Below, piece by piece: positions 23,576 through 35,982 of a stretch of DNA of 64,000 nucleotides (position 1 is its first letter; the number at the start of each line of letters is the position of its first letter). Source of the stretch: Tipula vernalis (lineage: Eukaryota; Arthropoda; Insecta; Diptera; Tipulidae); the NCBI GenBank assembly GCA_958295665.1, contig OY282558.1, positions 184,552,015 through 184,616,014 on the forward strand. The letters are read 5' to 3'. The notes under the pieces were generated by a model. The model did no database searches, had not been told where the DNA came from, and saw only the letters and a list, made by a program, of their open reading frames with translations. Both the position numbers and the translations under genes were made by a program.

Positions 23576-24644
23576 GTAAAGACATTCATTTTCTTTCTTC
23601 ACTCTGTTGTGCTAAATAACTTCATACTTTGGTTTCTGTAGATTTGTTTGATTTTAAAATAATGTTACGAATATTACACATTAATCCGATTTAATTTATT
23701 TATTTTGCAGAAAAATTGTAGCATTTTAATAATAACATCATTAAAAAACAATACATTCAATATATTTTGTTGCATATTTTGAACATTTAACATAAAGCTT
23801 ACAACTACATTCAAAATCGGACTAAAATCCCACACTGTTGGTATTTTGTTGCATAAAATTGAACATATCAACGAAATATATTACGAAAAATTTCATATAC
23901 ACACCTTACGCCACATAAAGTTCTGCCGCTTTCACAATGTTCATATTTGAATTGTTTTTCCTAAATTTTGATAAATAAGCGTTATGAAAATTTCAAAATT
24001 TCTCTGTCACCAGTGGTCAAGAATGTCCAAAATTTCCTTTCTCAAGATTTGTCACGATCGATATCTTTTATTAGGAAAAACGTTATTTACAAGTTTCTTA
24101 TACAGTTCACGATACCCAATTGTCCTACTCAGCATCTCTCGCTGCATCTTTAAAGCATACTACACGTTTGGATCATTGATTATCAACTGTGCTGCGAAAA
24201 AACTGACAGTTGTTGTATAAACTAGGTCATACTCTTACGGGGGGAGCGGTATCTTGCTGTCTTGATAATAAAACGGGCCCTTTAATCGTTTATAAATTCT
24301 GTGTGTCTTTGAGTTATTTTCTAGAATAGCATCCTGTATAAATATTCAAAGAGAAGATGTTGGCGAATCCAAAACTGTACTGAAAACTGTTTGTAATATT
24401 GTGTTTTATGAAGAGAGGTGGGAACTGTGGAAACAAGCTATGGTTTTTGCAAGATCTACAATTATATTTTCTATAAGTTCAATCGTTTCAGTGAAACATT
24501 TAGACCAATTTCTTTTCTTTCATTTTTTCTAAAGTTTGGCTAGCAAAATTATTTTATATAATGAAACACAATATTTTGGTTTTGTCACTTTCTTTAACGT
24601 GATATTTATTTTATTTGAAAATGAAATTAAGATCGTTTCGGATG
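23576..24644. other. Trpgamma downstream intron or 3' flank
   Basis: About 1.07 kb without a supported gene. It runs from the exon g donor to the start of the Gypsy-B fragment. No poly-A signal can be tied to a stop codon with confidence. Confidence 0.45.
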
Positions 24645-25279
24645 TTACTCGTACTCATCGTTCTCCCTATTAATATCATCCTCGTAATTATTCCCCCTTG
24701 GATCCAAACGAGCCATAACCCTGAAAGGACTTTTCTCCTCTAAAGTACCATCCTCCCTCACCTTATTGTTGCTTGTCAACTCACGCCTAACTACAAGGTG
24801 ATTATCTTTACCCTTGTTTCTAATGTTTCCTTCACATTCCACAAACGACCTTATCTGATCTATATGTCTCCTTGCGACCCTATTATCCTCTAACCTGCAC
24901 TTATACATTCTTGGACCTAACCGTGTCATAACTTGCGCCTTCATCCACTCCATTTTATTCTGTCTATAGTATCGCACCATAACTTTATCTCCTCTATTGA
25001 AACTACGACCTAATACGTGACCTTCCTCACACCTTTGTTCTTCCCTTTCTTTGGTCGCCAATAACAAAGCCAACTTAATTTTTGCTCTATAATTTAAAAC
25101 CTAGGATACTGGACTCTTCCCCTTAGTAACGTGTACCGAATGCCTATAATCCGTAAGGAATCCGTGGCTGGATAATACGGTGCCGTTAAACAATGTTTTA
25201 TCCCATTGCCTCTCAAAAACTCTTGAAATTGTTCCCCCGTGAACTGAGCCCCGTTATCCGAAACTAATTTGTCCGGTAT
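24645..25279 (-). pseudogene. Gypsy-B integrase C-terminal fragment (left copy)
   Basis: The open part at 25073-24645 gives about 142 residues including 'GDKVMVRYYRQNKMEWMKA' and 'ARRHIDQIRSFVE', the chromodomain-like C-terminal end of gypsy integrases. Compared with the right copy it lacks about 100 bp near 25160 and has about a dozen base differences. The fragment ends at 25279 where the LINE tail begins. Confidence 0.85.
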
Positions 25280-25376
25280 AGGTTAGGTTACGTTAGGTTA
25301 GAGCGGCTGCCAAAACGCACACTTAGACCGATGACGGTCCGTTGTGATACCGAGGGATCCTACTCCTCTTCCACCT

Positions 25377-28300
25377 TCACTGAAACCAATTTGAGCTTCT
25401 TATGTAGCGTAAGATTTCTCGCACATTGCAGTTCTTGAGATCCATAAGGCCGTCCAAACTATACTTGCCCAGATATTTGTGCCTCCTGTAAGCTAGCGCC
25501 GGGCAAGAGCAGAGGAAGTGGCTCAGAGTATCTTCCTCCTCCTCATCCATGCAGCTTCTACAGAAGTCATTTGTCATTGACCCAAGCCTCCTCGCATGCT
25601 CCCCAATGAGGCAGTGTCCTGTGAGTACCCCTACGAATATACCTAAGTCAGGTCTGCGTAGGGATAGTAGTGTCTTGGAGTGCTCCAAGTCCAGTTTCGG
25701 TCAGACTTGCCGCGCTACATTGCATGTGATGGTGTAAGTCCACCTCTTCTGTGCCGAGGCTATCGCCTCATTACCAAGCGCCCTAAAAATCGCCGCTATG
25801 GGCCCCAGATTTGCCCATTCCGGTTTCAATTGGAGAGTTGTACCTTGCCTTGCCAGTTCGTCCGCCCTGCAGTTCCCCCGTACGTCCGAGTGACCGGGGA
25901 CCCAGACTATCTGGATATTGAACTGCTCACTCATCTCGTTAAGAGATGAGCGGCACCTCAATGCCACCACGGATGTCAGAGAAACTGATTCCAGCGACTT
26001 GATTGCCGCCTGACTGTCCACATATATTGTTATATCCCTTGTGGATATGACATTATGCCTCAACCATGTCAGCGCTTCCTCAATCGCTACCACCTCCGCC
26101 TGGTACACACTGCAGTGATCAGGAAGACGAACGGATCAATTCACATTTAATTTGTCACAAAAGACTCCTGCTCCGCCTTTGCCGTCTAGCTTGGAGCCGT
26201 CAGTGTAAAATTGTATACAACCAGTTTCTGCTATTGACCTGCTCCCCTATGATTCCCTTGAGGGGAGAAGAGTCCGGAAACCCATTTCAAAGCAAACAAC
26301 CGGTGTTGTGTAGTCACTATTCACCACCTCTGCCTTTAGCGGCCTGCCAATCGTCGAGTGGCCCTTCTGAAGACATTTCCACTCACACACGGCAGAGAGT
26401 CGTGCAGCCGTAGTTGCCGCACCCTGCTTACCAAAGATGTCGACAGGAAGAAGGTAGAGCATCGCCAGCCTCCATAGCACGTGAAGGGTTGTCCTCAGTG
26501 CCCCGCTTATAAGCAAGCAGGCCGTTCTCTGCACCTTCTCTTATTCTTATAAGTTTTCTTGTCTAGTGCTGGCCACCACACACTCACCCCGTATATAAGA
26601 ATCGGTCTGACTACAGCGGTGAAAAGCCAGTGTACCAGCTCTGGTTTTAGACCCCATCTCCTTCCGACGGCGTTCCTACATAAGTACAGAGCCATGGCAG
26701 ACTTCTTTACCCTCTCTAAAATATTGGGCATCCAATTTAGCCTACTGTCCAAGATTATGCCCAGAAATCTTGCCTTATCAGTAAAGGCCAGTGCCGTGCC
26801 ATTTAAGGTAGGAGGGGCGACTACCGGAATTTTATATTTCTTGGTGCAGAGTACCAGCTCTGTTTTGGATGGATTTATACTCAGCCCACATTTGCTGGCC
26901 CACTTTATAATGATTACGAGCGGGTGTTGCATGACCTCCTTAATCGTGCCTAGGTACTTACTCGAAATCGCGATCGCCCTTCATCTGCATATGCTATCAC
27001 TTCTACTCCCTCCCTCTCCAGTTCCAAAAGTAATCCATTGATAACTATGTTCCAGAGAAGAGGTGATAGGACACCACCTTGCGGAGTTCCTCTAACTACC
27101 CGCCTCCTAATGGTGGTTTCCCCCATATCCGCATTAATAATCCTGCCTTCTAGCACCTGATTTATTAATCTCCCTAAGGGGTCGTCCACACCTAAGAAAG
27201 ACAGTCCTTCCCGAACGGCCTCCGTCCTGACATTGTTAAAGGCGCCCTCTATATCGAGGAAGGCTACCATACAGTACTCTTTCGAGTGGATTGATTTCTC
27301 AATTGTTCGCATCAGGGAATGCAGAGCCGTGTCCACAGATCTCCCTTTCCAGTACGCATGTTGAGAAGTCGCCCACTTACTGGGTTTTATTTTTGGACGT
27401 ATGTACACGTCGATCAATCTTTCCAATGTTTTCAACAGAAAGGATGATAGAGGTATCGGCCTTAGGTCCTTTGGGTAGGTCTGTGAATTCTTTCCCGTTT
27501 TCGGAATGAAAATCACCCTAACCTCCGTCCATTTCCTAGGAATATAATTCGTTTAAGACACCCCCTGAAGATCACCTCCAGCCATGGGAGAATGATCGAC
27601 GAGTGTTTTTGCAGCTCTGCTGGGATGATATTGTCCGGGCCAGCCGATTTAAAGGGTTTAAAACAATTTTGTGCCCATAGGATCCGGTTCTTGCACACGA
27701 TTTCCTCCGGGCACCCCAACGATACTCTTTCCCCTCCCCGCCAAGCCTGGTCGACACATCCACACTACCTGGGAAATGGGTATCCAACAGAAGCGCCAGT
27801 GATTCCCTAGTAGACGTTGTCCACAGCCCATCAGGTTTGATTAAGTAACTAGCGAAGTCTCCGAAACACCTTCCATTTTTTCACAGAATAGTCTCCAAGA
27901 CCTCCTCCGCGCCCTCCTTAATTCCTTTTTATACTTTTAAAGGTGCTCCTTATAGGAGTCCCAGTCCTGAGCTTCCCTAGAGCCCTTTGCTCTATTGAAT
28001 GCTTTCCTACACCCTGAATGTAGGATTCCCAGCTCCCTGGACCACCATACCGGTTTCTGCTTCCCTTTAGATATTCTCCTCGGGCACGCAGTGTCCAAGA
28101 ACAAGTTACAGGCGCTTGTGATTTCCTCCACCAATAAATCCAGCTCCTTCTCTGTGGCTGGTTGCCTCGGAGCATTGGTCGGTAAGAGTCCTATTAACAC
28201 TTCCCCGTATTTGTTCCAGTTAGTCCTTCTAGGATTCCTGAAGGATTTCCGGGTAACAGGGTGAATGTCAATATTAAACGTCACGTACCGATGGTCCGAG

Positions 28301-28914
28301 AAGGAGTGCTCCTTCGACAACCGCCATTTTTTGACCATATTTATAATGAAGTCCGATGCAAAGGTAACGTCCAGTACCTCCTGCCTGTTACTAATAATAA
28401 AAGTGGGCTCTTGCCCCAGATTACACACTGCAAGGTTAGTACCCAATAAGTAATCAATTAAGTACTCACCCCTTTCATTGATGTCGGTGCTACCCCAGAT
28501 TGTATGGTGCGCATTTACATCACAGCCCAGTAATACTCCGATCCCGTTCCGCTTCGAGTATCAGTTCCCCAAAGTTATCCGACGGGTCTCCTTCTCTCGG
28601 TCCATGTAGGCTGAAACCAGCCATACTAAGCAGCCTCCCGTCTCTAGGCCGACTGCCGTTACGTCTCCACTACTATATTGTGGAAGAAGAAAAATACTCA
28701 AGTTATTTTTAGCTAGAATGCAAGATCTGATCTTATCGGACTTAGAAGAGTATTTAATTGTATATCCTTTTAAACCGAGGCCACAGATCTTGTTTTTACT
28801 AATCCAGGGTTACTGAACTAGGATTATGTCCTCATCCAATTTGGTCAGTCTGAGGATCAAGGCTGCCGAGGCAGCCTTAGAATGGTGAAGATTAATCTGA
28901 ACCGTGCTCAGCAT
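25377..28914 (-). pseudogene. LINE ORF2 (EN-RT-RNase H), frameshifted
   Basis: The chosen start is MLSTVQINLHHSKAASAAL at 28914. The endonuclease shows CDVNAHHTIWGS, LDVTF and SDHRYVTF (28730-27937). The RT region (27516-26507) has 'FLDIEGAFNNV', 'GTPQGGVLSPLLWN' and a damaged YAD box where a shift occurs. RNase H (26108-25701) has 'IYVDSQAAI' and 'WVPGHSDVRGN...ADELA'. A C-terminal Cys/His segment (CRSCMDEEEEDTLSHFLCSC) ends it. There are at least four shifts or stops, so it is not functional as it stands. Confidence 0.9.
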
Positions 28915-29157
28915 GCACCGATCAACTTACCTTCCATCATATTCCCTCCACTGTCGCGGCAGGGTTTAATCTCCCGGTCCCAGGGGGACATCATCACTCC
29001 TGACGCCCCTTTCCGGTGCTAGGTGCTGGGTCTTAATGCCACCCTCCTCCTCCATCAACTCGACCCGATCGTCCTCGTTCGAGTCCAGGGATAGGCGACT
29101 ACCCATGGCCGTTAATCGCTCCATCACTGAGCTCCCAGCGTCCTGTGTGCCACCACC

Positions 29158-30289
29158 CTATCCCTGCTCTTTCCCCGGTAGGTCTTCCGTAATTGCTTCG
29201 GCCTCATCCTTTTTAAACACCTTAAGGGTAATCGCCCCGAAACCGAAGTCGATTACCCCCTTAGTTTTAGCTAGAGGGGCTAGGGACTCCTTGTTCACCA
29301 CTAAAATGGACAACCTAGATCCTCCCTTCGCCGCCTCTTGTTTCACGATCTTCCAATTATCCGTCGGAAGATCCACGTTACTTGCCCGAATTATACGCAT
29401 AATTTCATCCGGACAGGATGGCTCGATTGGCAGCCAGACACTCGCCCTTGGTCTGCTTGGGATCTCGTCCCTGCCAACCACTGCCACCTTCGCGCCTCGC
29501 CACACTTCTCCTACTCTAGCTACGGCCAGACGATAGAGGTCTGCCGATGTCTGATCCGCGCACGCCGTTAGTTAAACGCGCCCCTGAAGCCATCCTGCAT
29601 CCCTACAAGATGGATGTGGCCCCGGATTTTCTCCGAGGACCGTTAGGAAAACGGAGTTTAGTGCGTTATACAATAGCCTCCATTTATCAAGAGTGATACT
29701 CCCATCTTCTTGACTCCTGTCAATGACGGCTATTATCCCTTGATGCTCCTTAAGGACGTCACTGAACAGTCTTGCCCCGTGCGTCCCAGCATCACCCTAG
29801 GCTCCCTGCATTCTCGTCTTTTCGACTCCGCCGGTACCCTCCCCGAATTGTTGCCTAAGAATGTAACCTTTGCCCATGCCAGAGATTCTTTTATTCCTGC
29901 GTTAGCAGCCCCTCAGGGGTGGCCGCCAGCCTATCAAAAATCATCTGCGTCGCGCGTCGGTTCCTGTACCGTCGCTTAGCCTCAGGGATAACTTTCGCAC
30001 CAGTCTCCGGCATACGTGCCAAGGCCGCATTTACCGAAGAACCTACTGTAAAGGTAGCTTGCCCATTACGGTTCGAGCTCCCTTTTACTACGGCAGGCCC
30101 TCGGCTTCCGCTGGTACCCGGCACCACAGCCTTCAAAACTCTTCTTGTTTCTACGTTGGTTACTTCACCTTTAAGGTTTGAGTCACCAACCGTAATACCT
30201 ATTGGCTTTTTGAGAGTGCCTGTCTTTTTTTCTTTTATATTGTTTTTGTTCATATGTTCCCACGAGTTTCGGAGAGTTAAACGGTCCAC
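29158..30289 (-). pseudogene. LINE ORF1 (nucleic-acid-binding protein), broken
   Basis: The start is MDRLTLRNSWEHMNKNN at 30289. A Lys/Arg-rich N-terminal part leads to 'AKRRYRNRRATQMIFDRLA'. After breaks the frame resumes at 29505 with 'VWLPIEPSCPDEIMRIIR' and 'LSILVVNKESLAPLAKTKG', resembling the DUF4780-type domain often found in ORF1 of insect LINEs. It would package LINE RNA. Confidence 0.7.
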
Positions 30290-30685
30290 CCTCGCAGAGA
30301 TCCGTATACGAGGGTAAGGCTGATTAAAACTGGAGGTCGCCTGGTATCCAGAGTCCGCATATTAGAGATTAGTTTACCCACTAACCATTCATTCCTTGGT
30401 ATATGCTGTTCCACCGTCACTTGGGGATTTGTGTAAGGTTTACTCCTTCAGCGCTGTACATTAGCCCAGGAAAATTCCTGGTTACCAGTAGTCACCACGT
30501 GGAGGTCGTACATGCACTTGCGAGTCACTCCTGGGTATGTAATATACATCCATCCGTGACCACCCACCCCCTACCTCCGCCTAACTTATGACCAGCACGG
30601 TGGACAGAAAGTGGGTGTTATGATAGGTTACGGAGCCGATGAAAATCATTCGACTTTGTCCCCCCCACCACATCGCCAAGACTAC
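30290..30685 (-). other. LINE 5' UTR
   Basis: About 400 bases between ORF1 and the junction with Gypsy-B at 30686. GC content is higher than in the flanks, which fits the LINE and not the gypsy element. An internal promoter is expected for such elements but I cannot place it. Confidence 0.5.
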
Positions 30686-31985
30686 CAACTCACGCCTAAC
30701 TACAAGATGATTATCTTTACCCTTGTTTCTAATTTTTCCTTCACATTCCACAAACGACCTTATCTGATCTATATGTCTCCTTGCGACCCTACTATCCTCT
30801 AACCTGCACTTATACATTCTTGGACCTAACCGTGTCATACGCCTTCATCCACTCCATTTTATTCTGTCTATAGTACCGCACCATAACTTTATCTCCTCTA
30901 TTGAATCTACGACCTAATACTTGACCTTCCTCGCACCTTTGTTCTTCCCTTTCTTTGGTCGGCAATAACAAATCCAACTTAATTTTTGCTCTATAATTTA
31001 AAACCTGGGATACTGGACTCTTCCCCGTAGTACCGTGTACCGAATGCCTATAATCCGTAAGGAACTCACACAATATCTTGTCCATCTTACCCGGATTATC
31101 CTGAAACTCCGCATTATATAATGCGTTTTTAATTGTACGTACCGAGTTTTCCGCCGCTCTATTTGTGGCTGGATAATACGGTGCCGTTAAACAATGTTTT
31201 ATCCCATTGCCTCTCAAAAACTCTTGAAATTGTTTCCCCGTGAACTGAGCCCCGTTATCCGAAACTAATTTGTCCGGTATGCCAAACCTTGAAAATAAAT
31301 ACGATAAACACCTAATCGTAAACTGTGCAGTAGAATTCCGTGTATAATTTACTTCAACCCACTTACTGTATGCGTCCAACATTACTAGAAAATAGGTATT
31401 TCTTATGGGACCTGCAAAATCTATATGAATTCTCCTAAGGAAATGGACCTTCAGGCACTGCCCATGGAATAACTGTCACCCTAGGTGGACTTGGTAATGT
31501 GGCAATACACGCCTCGCATCCTTTAATCAAACTCTCAATCTGACTATCTATTTTAAGCCACCACACATACGACCTTAAGAACGACTTCGTTTTCACAATA
31601 CCTAAGTGTGTGCTATGAACCTGACGCAATAACTCTTCACGCAACGCCGTTGGTATTACTACCCTATATCCCCACATTAAAACTTGGTCCTCCACCACCA
31701 ATTCCTCTTTCCTGACCATGAAAGCCTTAAATTCAATTTTGTCCAACAGATAAACTTTACCGTTTTATCCTTAACCTTTTCCTCCTTTACCCTATTCACA
31801 TCTATTGGCATATTTCTATTATATTCGACCAAGGCTAAATAACTAATCTTTAACGATTCCTCCGAACTTCCCCTATATGGAAAACGCGAAATAAAATCCG
31901 CATAATTTTTACTGGAACCCACATGACGTATGACATAATTAAATGAAGATAGATGGAATGCCCACCAAAATAAATTTTCTACCAA
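30686..31985 (-). pseudogene. Gypsy-B integrase region (right copy), broken
   Basis: The pieces run downstream from 31985. There is a post-RNase H linker (VIRHVGSSKNYADFISRFP), an integrase zinc-finger region (HLGIVKTKSFLRSYVWWLKI...C..C, 31746-31435), and a core with 'MLDAYSKWVEV', 'VSDNGAQFTGKQF' and 'NRAAENSVRTIK' (31382-30810), so D and E residues are visible. The right copy stops at the LINE junction, where the tail ends in an unrelated sequence. Confidence 0.85.
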
Positions 31986-33220
31986 TCAAATATTGGAAAA
32001 ATTTCTTCGTTCCAAAAATTATAGCTAACGCTTCCTTCTCAATTACACTATAATTTTTTTCCGCATCCGAAAATGTCCGTGATGCGAACTCCACCGGCCT
32101 TTCCTCCCCATTCGGAAACTCGCGTGATAACACCGCACCTATCCCTACATTCGACGCATCGCACGTTAAAATTATCGTCCTATTTGGGTCAATCTTGACT
32201 AACATCCTATCTGACATGATCTCTCTTTTAGTTTCACCCCATAATGCAACCTTTTCACCCTAAAATTCCCTACGTGAGTACTCCATGTCACCAACTCACT
32301 CGACTCTCTATCCAACTCCAGCTGATTATACGCCCTGGATAAATCTATATATCTTCTATACCATCCTCCTTTAAAATTGACACCAGTGGTGTACCCCACT
32401 CCATACTTTCAACTTTCTCTATAATCCCTTCTTCCACTAAACTTTCCAACTGACGTTCCTTGACAAACGCAAATGGCACCTTCCTTGCTCGACAAAAAAT
32501 CGGTTTAACACCAACCTCCATATCTAAATGAATTTTCACATTCTTTAATTTGCCTATGCCTTCGCTAAATAAACCTTTATGCGATTCTAATATCTGCTTT
32601 ACACTTTGTGTCTCACTCGAAATCTGATTTATGTCAATCTGTCTAATCGCAAATTCCTGAAAGAAATCTCGTCCCACAATCGCTACTTCTGCCCTATTTA
32701 TTATCAAAAATTTTAATTTTTTATTAATACCCTTATGCTTAATTAACGGGTTGAACGATCCGACTACTCGTAACCTATCAGCACCATAACCTCTAAGTTG
32801 CATATACTCGATATCCATATTTTTAATATCAAAATTTGCATAAAATATTTTTGCCGGAATGGCTGAAATTGATGCACCTGAATCAACTTGAAATCTTAAT
32901 ATTTTATCATCAATATTTAATTTTAACTCAATTGCTTTACTACTGTAAATAAAATTGGCAAAAATTTCATTCTCCCGATTATTTTTAAATTTTTCCATAC
33001 TGACATTATTATTCGTCTTTGACATTTCTTCGAAACTATTATCCCTAGCAACATTTCTTACTACATTCCTGCCATAATTCCTATTTGTCATTTCGCCACG
33101 TTGACTTGCTTTATTGTGACACACCCTACGAATATGACCGCGACGACCGTAAATATCGCAATTCAACTCCTTAAACTTACAGTTTTCTACTAAATGATTC
33201 GTATACCCACAATGTATACA
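31939..33220 (-). pseudogene. Gypsy-B zinc knuckle, protease, RT and RNase H remnants
   Basis: From 33220: a knuckle-like segment with CIHCGY, then 'DSGASISAIPA' of the protease (about 32880) and the RT N-terminal part (32450-32345). A short RT piece (YIDLSRAYNQLEL, 32399-32199) ends abruptly where the YxDD-containing core should be. RNase H 'LTCDASNVGIGAVLS' follows (32217-31939). The RT core deletion makes the element non-autonomous. Confidence 0.85.
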
Positions 33221-33231
33221 CGGATTATTAT

Positions 33232-33852
33232 TTACATATTTCGACTTAACCCTATTTCCCGAATCACAAATTTATTTTGATAATTACCCTTATCATTACC
33301 TTCATTCCTTCTAGGTTGTTCCCTGTATTTACCACGACCCTCCCTAGAGTGTTGGTTGTAATTTCCCCTCATGTTGTTCTTATTATCCGCATTGATAACA
33401 TCTTCGCCCTCCGTCTCCATTGTTGTCTGCCACAGCTCATACTTCTTTGTTATCTCTAACGCTTTCTTTAATTCCAACTTTGCGTCCTCCTCACACAGAC
33501 GATCGAAAATTTTTCCGCTCATTCCTGTCACAAACTTGTCTCTCAACAACTCATCCAACCGATCTCCAAATTCGCAATTAGTTGCGATACCCCTTAGTCT
33601 CATTACAAACTCTTGCCCTGTTTCCGTGCTCAATTTCGACGCCTCATAAAATTTTTTTCTCTCCTGGTATAAAATTACTGGTGGTACGAAATGGCCCATT
33701 AACATCGCACACAATTCCTCATATGTAAGCTCCCGTGGATCTTTCGGACTGCACAAACCGTACAATAAATCAGACGTCCGACCCCCCCCCCCTGCAAGTT
33801 TTAAAAAATTGATCTGATCTCCCCTTATATATTCTCCAATTATCCCGTTCAT
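33232..33852 (-). pseudogene. gag: Gypsy-B Gag (partial)
   Basis: The 206-residue frame has the Gag core 'SKLSTETGQEFVMRLRGIATNC' and 'RDKFVTGMSGKIFDRLCEE', and ends in a basic Asn/Arg/Gly-rich tail leading to the zinc knuckle in another frame. The N-terminal part is shifted at a run of about ten C residues (33781-33790), so the visible start is probably not the original one. Confidence 0.8.
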
Positions 33853-33979
33853 GATTAAACGGTGACATGTTGCCCCAAAGCGCTTTTTCGCCGTCCACTT
33901 TTAATACTATTTCAATCTTCTTCTATTTTTTTTTTTTTATTATTCTTAGGTACATTTATAATCCCTTACTCGTCGCCAA

Positions 33980-34233
33980 TGTTGAATATTTGACTGGGGT
34001 AATCAATATTCTTGAAACTACTTTTACGTTTTTATGTTATAATTTTATTTCAGAACAATTTTTAATATACACATCTTATTCAACTCATTACCTTTTTTAT
34101 TCTGCGCGTGTCCATGTTACGAGTAACTACTGTGTTGCCCAATGTACACATATTATGTTCGTGTTACCACATGTACTTATTTGTTAGTTACTCTTAGCAC
34201 CGACACCACAACTCCTTTATCAAATTTCTAACA
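33980..34233 (-). repeat. Gypsy-B candidate 5' LTR
   Basis: The 254-bp segment on the minus strand begins TGTTAGAAAT and ends ATTCAACA, with AATAAA inside. It is followed by TTGGCGACGAG, a plausible primer-binding site just before the gag leader. No partner LTR was found near 24000-24640, so the call rests on termini and position only. Confidence 0.6.
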
Positions 34234-34379
34234 AACACTAACTAAAATTATGCTAAAAACTGTTTTTATAACCTATTTTTGTGCCTACGTGCCTTTTGAA
34301 TTTTCTTTCCTCCTTATTTTGTTTTTTCTTCTTAAAGGAGTGGTACCGCCCTTCTTTTTTGTATATACCATCTGGGTAG

Positions 34380-35711
34380 CGATTTTGGTCGCAATTTGAG
34401 GATTGAGTTGAGAATTACCGGAAGGCAATAGTATTGGTAAGTTGTATTGGTGTCCAAAGAATAGAGAAAAACTCAGAATAAACATTTGAGATATAAAAAA
34501 AAAACAATTCAGTGTCATCTCATGCGTACGAAAGGTTGTACATATTTTTATTACCAGTAATTTTCTGCAAAATTTAAAACTAATAAAATTGTTACTTGAA
34601 TAACGATTTAAAGATAAATAAATATTAATTAAAAAAGGCAAATAAGTCACAAAAATATTTATAAACTATAATTTTATTAATAATTTTAAGTTAGAAAAAT
34701 TACACGACGTACATACTCCCTTTCCTGTGCTTGGATCAACACTAAAAGTTAAAATCACTAATTTACTTCTTATATTTTTCACATTATCCCTCTTATCCGA
34801 TGTTAAACAAAGAAACCTTATGCCATGTTATATTAAACAAAAAACTAAAAAATACGTACATTTGACAGTGTCCAATGGGCGTTTTTTTAAGTTTTTTGTT
34901 TAACATGATGCAAATAAGAGAGATAAAATGACACGAAAAAGAGGGATATAAAATATAATGTGGAAAAAATAAGAAGTAAATTAGTTATTTTGGCTTAGTG
35001 TTAATTCAAGCACAGGAAAGGGTGGATGTACGTCGTGTGATTTTTCATCATTTTAAATTATTAATAAAATTATAGTTTATCAATATTTATCTGACTTATT
35101 TTCCATTTTTAGTTAATATTTATTTATCTTTAAATCATTATTTAATTAACAATTTTATTAGTTTTAAATTTTGCAGAAAATTACTGGAAATAAAAATATG
35201 TACAACATTCCTTTCGTGCGCATGAGATAACACTGAATTGAATTGTTTTTTTTGATTTTTCAAATGTTTATTCTCACATAACTCAAAAAAAAAAAAAAAA
35301 AAAGTTAAAAATATTATGAATGCGGTCGACGAACAATGTAAAAATTAAAAACCATTTATTTATGCTGCTTTTTGTTTTTTATATTGAAGATCACCACGAG
35401 CAATTGATTGCGTATATTGTTTTGGATTTTTGGTAACGAAGTAAAATGAATGTCTCGTTTACAACAACAATAGATAGAAAAACATGAATTCCTCATGCTA
35501 AAAGGTAGGGAAAAATAACTCAAGGCGAGCGGAAGCAACAAAAAAGTTGAACCGATTTCACCCGCTTAGCTTATTTTTGATACTTACCATCATGAGAAAA
35601 CACACTAATACAATAAAAATATTTGACGGCACACAATAGCAAAATGAATATTATACGCCGTGTACATATACAAAATTCTCAATCCTCAATCCTCGTTTTG
35701 CGACCAAAATC
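34380..35711. repeat. Long foldback (inverted repeat) with a disrupted right arm
   Basis: Left arm 34380-34868 and right arm about 34885-35275 plus 35673-35711 are reverse complements over most of their length. Examples are 'gcgattttggtcgcaa' against 'gcgaccaaaatcg', and 'attttctgcaaaattt' against 'aaattttgcagaaaatt'. A small loop of about 20-40 bases lies near 34870. The right arm carries about 400 extra bases (35280-35672), apparently an insertion. No gene is seen in the arms. Confidence 0.82.
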
Positions 35712-35765
35712 GACGTCCTGGTGTGTGTTTATGATAAAAAACCAAGAAGAATTTGTTGACCATGT

Positions 35766-35767
<2 letters not shown>

Positions 35768-35852
<85 letters not shown>
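35768..35852. repeat. (GT)n microsatellite
   Basis: About 42 uninterrupted GT units on the + strand. The His/Thr or Val/Cys frames that cross it are repeat translation, not genes. Confidence 0.97.
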
Positions 35853-35854
<2 letters not shown>

Positions 35855-35982
35855 TGTGTATGTGCAAAAGGATATTAATTACGGATTTACAATGAGGTCG
35901 TAAATTTTGTTGCGGCAAATGTTTTCGTTTGGTAAAAATGGGTTATATCGTTCCTTGTATATTTCCAGTTCTTCTAATCTGT

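Larger units (their letters stand above)
25280..30685 (-). mobile_element. Non-LTR retrotransposon (LINE) with RNase H, I/LOA-like
   Basis: A near full-length element of about 5.4 kb on the minus strand: ORF1 (about 30289-29158), then ORF2 (about 28914-25377) with an apurinic endonuclease, reverse transcriptase, RNase H and a C-terminal Cys box. Its 3' end carries short CCTAAC-type repeats (25280-25300), which replace a poly-A tail. It is much more GC-rich than its surroundings. Several frameshifts and stops disrupt ORF2. The RNase H plus the ORF1 type point to the I/LOA/Outcast group; the exact clade is uncertain. Confidence 0.9.
24645..34233 (-). mobile_element. Gypsy-B: broken Ty3/gypsy element, interrupted by a LINE
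   Basis: Gag, protease, part of RT, RNase H and integrase are recognisable in order on the minus strand between 33852 and 30690, all damaged. A candidate 5' LTR lies at 33980-34233. The integrase tail region occurs twice, at 24645-25279 and from 30686. No 3' LTR is found below 24645, so the 3' end is truncated. The RT core including the YxDD box is missing. A C-rich run at 33781-33790 coincides with a shift near the start of gag. Confidence 0.85.

Noticed and set aside
23711..23785. Terminal coding exon of Trpgamma after 'attttgcag'
   Set aside because: The acceptor is usable, but the ~23 residues to the stop show no resemblance to TRP-gamma tails and are low-complexity AT-rich translation.
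25280..25300. Telomere-like TTAGG repeat
   Set aside because: Only three or four imperfect GGTTA units, exactly at the LINE 3' end. They are its tail, not an interstitial telomere.
26066..30802. Many + strand frames of 60-166 codons
   Set aside because: They are antisense to the GC-richer LINE ORFs, and domains are seen only on the minus strand.
35623..35895. Open frames rich in Val/Cys or His/Thr
   Set aside because: They are translations of the GT microsatellite.
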